Source: Sphaerisporangium sp. TRM90804 (GTDB lineage Bacteria > Actinomycetota > Actinomycetes > Streptosporangiales > Streptosporangiaceae). Taken from it: DNA of 64,000 nucleotides. The DNA lies in the NCBI RefSeq assembly GCF_029846175.1, contig NZ_JARWAC010000014.1, forward strand, positions 160,023 to 224,022, given 5' to 3'. This document shows positions 61,379 through 64,000 of this stretch, in pieces. The position numbers were made by a program, and so were the translations under genes. The notes under the pieces were generated by a model. The model had not been told where the DNA came from. It searched no databases and worked only from the letters and a program-made list of their open reading frames with translations. Each line of letters begins with the position of its first letter. Position 1 is the stretch's first letter.

Positions 61379-62028
61379 ACCGGGAGTTCTTCGACCGGCC
61401 TTCCCACGAGGTCGCGCCCGACCTTCTCGGGCGCGTCCTCGTGCACGGGCCGGTCGCCGTCCGCCTCACCGAGGTGGAGGCGTACGGCCCGCCCGGTGAG
61501 GACCCCGCCTCCCACACCTACCGCGGCCGCACCCCGCGCAACGCGGTCATGTTCGGCCCGCCCGGGCACCTGTACGTCTACTTCACCTACGGCATGCACT
61601 ACTGCGTCAACCTCGTGTGCATGCCCGAGGGCATGGGCTCGGGGGTGCTGCTGCGCGCCGGCGAGGTGATCGAGGGCGTGCAGGAGGCCCGCAGGCGGCG
61701 CGCCCGCCCGGGCGACGCCGCCGCGACCACCGGCGCGAACCGTCCACTCCTCGACCGCGACCTCGGGCGCGGGCCGGCGCGCCTGGCGGTCGCCCTGGGC
61801 ATCGCCCGTGAGCACAACGGCCTCGACTGCTGCGACGACTCGGGCCGCGACCCCGCGGCGGGGGAGCCGCGGGTCCTGGAGGGCGACCCGCCGGACGCCG
61901 CCCTGATCCGCACGGGCCCGCGCACCGGCGTCTCCAGCGCCGCGGACATCCCCTGGCGCTACTGGATCGACGGCGACCCCACGGTGTCGCCGTACCGCAA
62001 GCATGTGCCCAAGCGGCGGCCCGGGTGA
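61360..62028 (+). CDS. 3-methyladenine DNA glycosylase (AAG/MPG type)
   Basis: 222 aa base-excision repair enzyme removing alkylated purines. L-L-G-R-V-L, the catalytic-Glu segment [37 protein letters not shown] and R-I-G-type C-terminal residues (R-T-G-P-R-T-G-V) are typical. GTG 61360 lies inside argH, so translation is coupled. The argH-mpg-tyrS order is found in other actinomycetes. Confidence 0.94.
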   Translation: MGERVLDREFFDRPSHEVAPDLLGRVLVHGPVAVRLTEVEAYGPPGEDPASHTYRGRTPRNAVMFGPPGHLYVYFTYGMHYCVNLVCMPEGMGSGVLLRAGEVIEGVQEARRRRARPGDAAATTGANRPLLDRDLGRGPARLAVALGIAREHNGLDCCDDSGRDPAAGEPRVLEGDPPDAALIRTGPRTGVSSAADIPWRYWIDGDPTVSPYRKHVPKRRPG

Positions 62029-62086
62029 GCTGCCCGGCGCCTTTTCGGTGGCGAAGTGGTGAGATGATCGGGCAGGCTTGTCTGAC

Positions 62087-62115
62087 GAGGCGAAAGCCTC
62101 GATCGGGCGAAAGCC
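62087..62115 (+). promoter_or_regulatory. Two GAAA-loop hairpins in the tyrS leader
   Basis: GAGGC-GAAA-GCCTC (62087-62100) and GGC-GAAA-GCC (62106-62115) are adjacent small hairpins with GNRA tetraloops, 40-70 nt before the tyrS start. No T-box features (no specifier or TGGNACC anti-terminator) are seen. Could be a structured leader or an assembly site for a small regulatory RNA. Confidence 0.35.
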
Positions 62116-62154
62116 GCACTTCCATCCGCTGACCGACCCACGAAAGCCAGGACC

Positions 62155-63423
62155 GTGACCGACATCCTCGATGACCTTGCGTGGCGCGGCTTGATCGCGC
62201 AGTCCACCGACATCGACGCCCTGCGGGCGGCGATGGCCGAGGGTCCGATCACGGTCTATTGCGGGTTCGACCCGACAGCCCCCTCGCTGCACGTCGGCAA
62301 CCTCGTGCCGCTGTTGGCCCTCACCCGCATCGAACGCGCCGGGCACCGGGCGATCGGCCTGGTCGGAGGCGCCACCGGTCTGATCGGCGACCCCAGCGGC
62401 AAGAGCGAGGAGCGGTCGCTCAACTCCGCCGAGACCGTCGCCGAGTGGGTGCGGCGCATCCGCGTGCAGGTGGAGAAGTTCATCGACCTGTCCGAGGGCT
62501 CCGGCTCGGTCCTGGTCAGCAACCTCGACTGGACCGCCGGCCTCTCGGCGATCGACTTCCTGCGCGACGTCGGCAAGCACTTCCCGGTGAACCGCATGCT
62601 GGCCCGCGAGTCCGTCTCCGCGCGCCTGGCGGGCGAGGGCCTCAGCTACACCGAGTTCAGCTACCAGATCCTGCAGGCCAACGACTACCTGGAGCTGCAC
62701 CGCAGGCACGGGTGCACGCTGCAGATCGGCGGCAGCGACCAGTGGGGCAACATCACGGCCGGCTGCGACCTGATCCGCCGGGTCGAGGGCGCCCACGTGC
62801 ACGCGCTGACCGTGCCGCTGATCACCAAGGCCGACGGCACCAAGTTCGGCAAGACCGCCGGGGGGGCGGTGTGGCTAGACCCCGAGCTGACCTCGCCCTA
62901 CGCCTTCTACCAGTTCTGGCTGAACGCCGACGACCGCGACGTCGTGCGGTTCCTCAAGATCTTCAGCTTCCGGTCCCGCGACGAGATCGAGGCTCTGGAG
63001 AAGAGCGCCTCGGAGCGTCCGGCCGCGCGTGAGGCGCAGCGCGCGCTCGCCGAGGAGTTCACCACGCTGCTGCACGGCGCCGACGAGTGCGCCGCGGTGA
63101 TCGCGGCCTCCGCGGCGCTGTTCGGCCAGGGGTCCCTGGAGGCGCTGCCCGAGCGCACGCTGGCGGCCGCCCTCGCGGAGGTGCCCACCGCCACGGTGCC
63201 CGCCCTGGGGGCCACCCTCGTCGACCTGCTGGCCGAGAGCGGGCTGGTCGAGAGCAAGTCGGCCGCGCGCCGCGCCATCAAGGAGGGCGGGGCGTACGTC
63301 AACAACGTGAAGGTCTCCGACGAGGCGTACGTGCCAACCGACGACGACCTGCTGCACGGGCGCTTCCTGGTGCTCCGGCGCGGGAAGCGGTCCGTGGGCG
63401 GCGTCGAGCTGCGCTCGGCCTGA
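62155..63423 (+). CDS. tyrS: Tyrosyl-tRNA synthetase
   Basis: 422 aa class I enzyme. HIGH-type motif S-L-H-V-G-N-L, tyrosine pocket with [18 protein letters not shown], and the KMSKS-type K-F-G-K-T (TyrRS form 1 has KFGK). A C-terminal S4 RNA-binding domain occupies about 350-420. GTG 62155. Ends 577 nt before the right edge, followed by a hairpin and the rRNA promoters. Confidence 0.97.
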   Translation: MTDILDDLAWRGLIAQSTDIDALRAAMAEGPITVYCGFDPTAPSLHVGNLVPLLALTRIERAGHRAIGLVGGATGLIGDPSGKSEERSLNSAETVAEWVRRIRVQVEKFIDLSEGSGSVLVSNLDWTAGLSAIDFLRDVGKHFPVNRMLARESVSARLAGEGLSYTEFSYQILQANDYLELHRRHGCTLQIGGSDQWGNITAGCDLIRRVEGAHVHALTVPLITKADGTKFGKTAGGAVWLDPELTSPYAFYQFWLNADDRDVVRFLKIFSFRSRDEIEALEKSASERPAAREAQRALAEEFTTLLHGADECAAVIAASAALFGQGSLEALPERTLAAALAEVPTATVPALGATLVDLLAESGLVESKSAARRAIKEGGAYVNNVKVSDEAYVPTDDDLLHGRFLVLRRGKRSVGGVELRSA

Positions 63424-63438
63424 CGTCTCGACACCGCT

Positions 63439-63476
63439 CGGCTTCCGGCCGCTCCCCACCGGGCGTACGGAAGCCG
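63439..63476 (+). terminator. Terminator after tyrS
   Basis: CGGCTTCCG (63439-63447) and CGGAAGCCG (63468-63476) form a perfect 9-bp stem with a 20-nt loop, 16 nt after the tyrS stop. Confidence 0.6.
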
Positions 63477-63563
63477 GCGGATGCCTGGTAACAGTCCTGT
63501 GGCGGATGCGTGAGACTTTGCGGGGGTCGGTTACTGACCTGCGAGGATCACCGTCACAGCGAT

Positions 63564-63592
63564 TTGACGGGTCTCCGGCGGGCGTTTAGTGT
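63564..63592 (+). promoter_or_regulatory. rRNA operon promoter P1
   Basis: TTGACG (63564-63569), a 17-nt spacer and TAGTGT (63587-63592): near-consensus for the main sigma factor. It is the first of the promoters upstream of the rrn leader; no open reading frame of interest lies in 63424-64000. Confidence 0.75.
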
Positions 63593-63734
63593 TCTCTACG
63601 CCCCAGGGAACGACAGGTCGCCATCAGGCGCCTGGCTCCCGGGAAATCCCGGCCAACGCAACGGATTCACCGTCTTCGACGGAGAGTCCTGCGCCGCTGT
63701 GTCGTCGACCGATTTCCGCGAAACGACTGACTGT

Positions 63735-63763
63735 TTCGCTGGACAATAGGAAAGCGATAGAGT
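63735..63763 (+). promoter_or_regulatory. Weaker candidate rRNA promoter P2
   Basis: TTCGCT (63735-63740), a 17-nt spacer and TAGAGT (63758-63763). The -10 is good, the -35 poor. TAGGGT at 63771-63776 is an alternative -10. The surrounding sequence is unusually AT-rich for this genome. Confidence 0.45.
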
Positions 63764-63838
63764 AAGTTGGTAGGGTTGCTCTGGAAACAGGGTAGAAGTA
63801 ATGCCCGCTTTAACCCGGTAAGCAACAAATCAAACGAT

Positions 63839-63868
63839 TTGACGCGAATTGTGTCGGGCGGGTAAACT
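63839..63868 (+). promoter_or_regulatory. rRNA operon promoter P3
   Basis: TTGACG (63839-63844), an 18-nt spacer and TAAACT (63863-63868). Transcription would start near 63875. The A/T-rich stretch just upstream (AGCAACAAATCAAACGA) could act as an UP element. It is the promoter closest to the conserved pre-16S leader. Confidence 0.75.
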
Positions 63869-63874
63869 AAGTAA

Positions 63875-64000
63875 CAACAGAACGGTGAGCCCCGGTCGAG
63901 CCGGAACGAAGATTTCCGGTCGCGGTCGGTGTACGCGTCCGTTTCTTGAGAACTCAACAGTGTGTTAAAAGCCAGTGCATGATTGTTTTTTCCTCCGTGC
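63875..64000 (+). ncRNA. 5' external leader of pre-16S rRNA (partial)
   Basis: The stretch CTTGAGAACTCAACAGTGTG at 63945-63964 is the conserved actinobacterial rrn leader that precedes 16S rRNA by roughly 100-200 nt; TTGAG-AA-CTCAA within it is a small dyad (63946-63957). A stem CCGGAA / TTCCGG (63901-63919) lies before it. 16S rRNA itself is not reached. The leader contributes to antitermination and to RNase III processing stems. Confidence 0.8.

Overview
The window is very GC-rich and gene-dense, with GTG and TTG starts, 1- and 4-nt stop/start overlaps and actinobacterial gene families. It looks like a chromosomal segment of an actinomycete. The order Streptosporangiales (Nonomuraea/Microbispora/Streptosporangium type) is my best guess from protein flavour and gene order, but it was not tested by any search. 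Nearly everything before 36.3 kb and after 52.7 kb is conserved core genome. The stretch between is accessory.

1-11.1 kb: end of yebC, an Eis-type acetyltransferase, then ruvC-ruvA-ruvB behind a perfect SOS (LexA) box, then yajC-secD-secF, apt and a bifunctional rel. 11.1-18.2 kb: a DUF349 protein and two membrane-anchored cyclophilin-type PPIases on the minus strand, around a metallo-beta-lactamase-fold hydrolase, hisS and aspS. 18.5-28.7 kb: DUF2231 membrane protein, lipoprotein, rarA, DUF948 protein, small protein, alaS, ruvX, two tandem mltG paralogues and aroE. 28.7-36.3 kb: infC-rpmI-rplT with a structured leader and a non-AUG (ATC) infC start, an SpoU-type rRNA methyltransferase, an orphan PAS histidine kinase, and pheS-pheT.

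36.4-45.8 kb is the most interesting part. A four-gene minus-strand operon encodes a protein with a degenerate vWA-like region, a P-loop GTPase with clear G1/G3/G4 motifs, and two paralogous large proteins resembling the GTPase-associated protein 1 (GAP1) family, one with a C-terminal membrane anchor. It is divergent from a two-gene plus-strand operon encoding a DUF4407-type membrane/coiled-coil protein and a Ser/Thr kinase fused to MgtE-N-like helical repeats. I read the six genes as one predicted signalling or conflict (defence-like) system built around a GTPase. Next come a secreted penicillin-acylase-family enzyme with an F5/8-type C domain, an MFS exporter and an acyl-CoA synthetase.

52.7-63.4 kb: the complete arginine cluster argC-J-B-D-F-R-G-H, with possible ArgR half-sites upstream and a tiny coupled ORF between argC and argJ, then a 3-methyladenine DNA glycosylase and tyrS. 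The last 0.5 kb holds two strong and one weaker sigma70-type promoter and the conserved pre-16S leader. A ribosomal RNA operon therefore starts just past the right edge. I saw no tRNA, CRISPR array, transposase or integrase.
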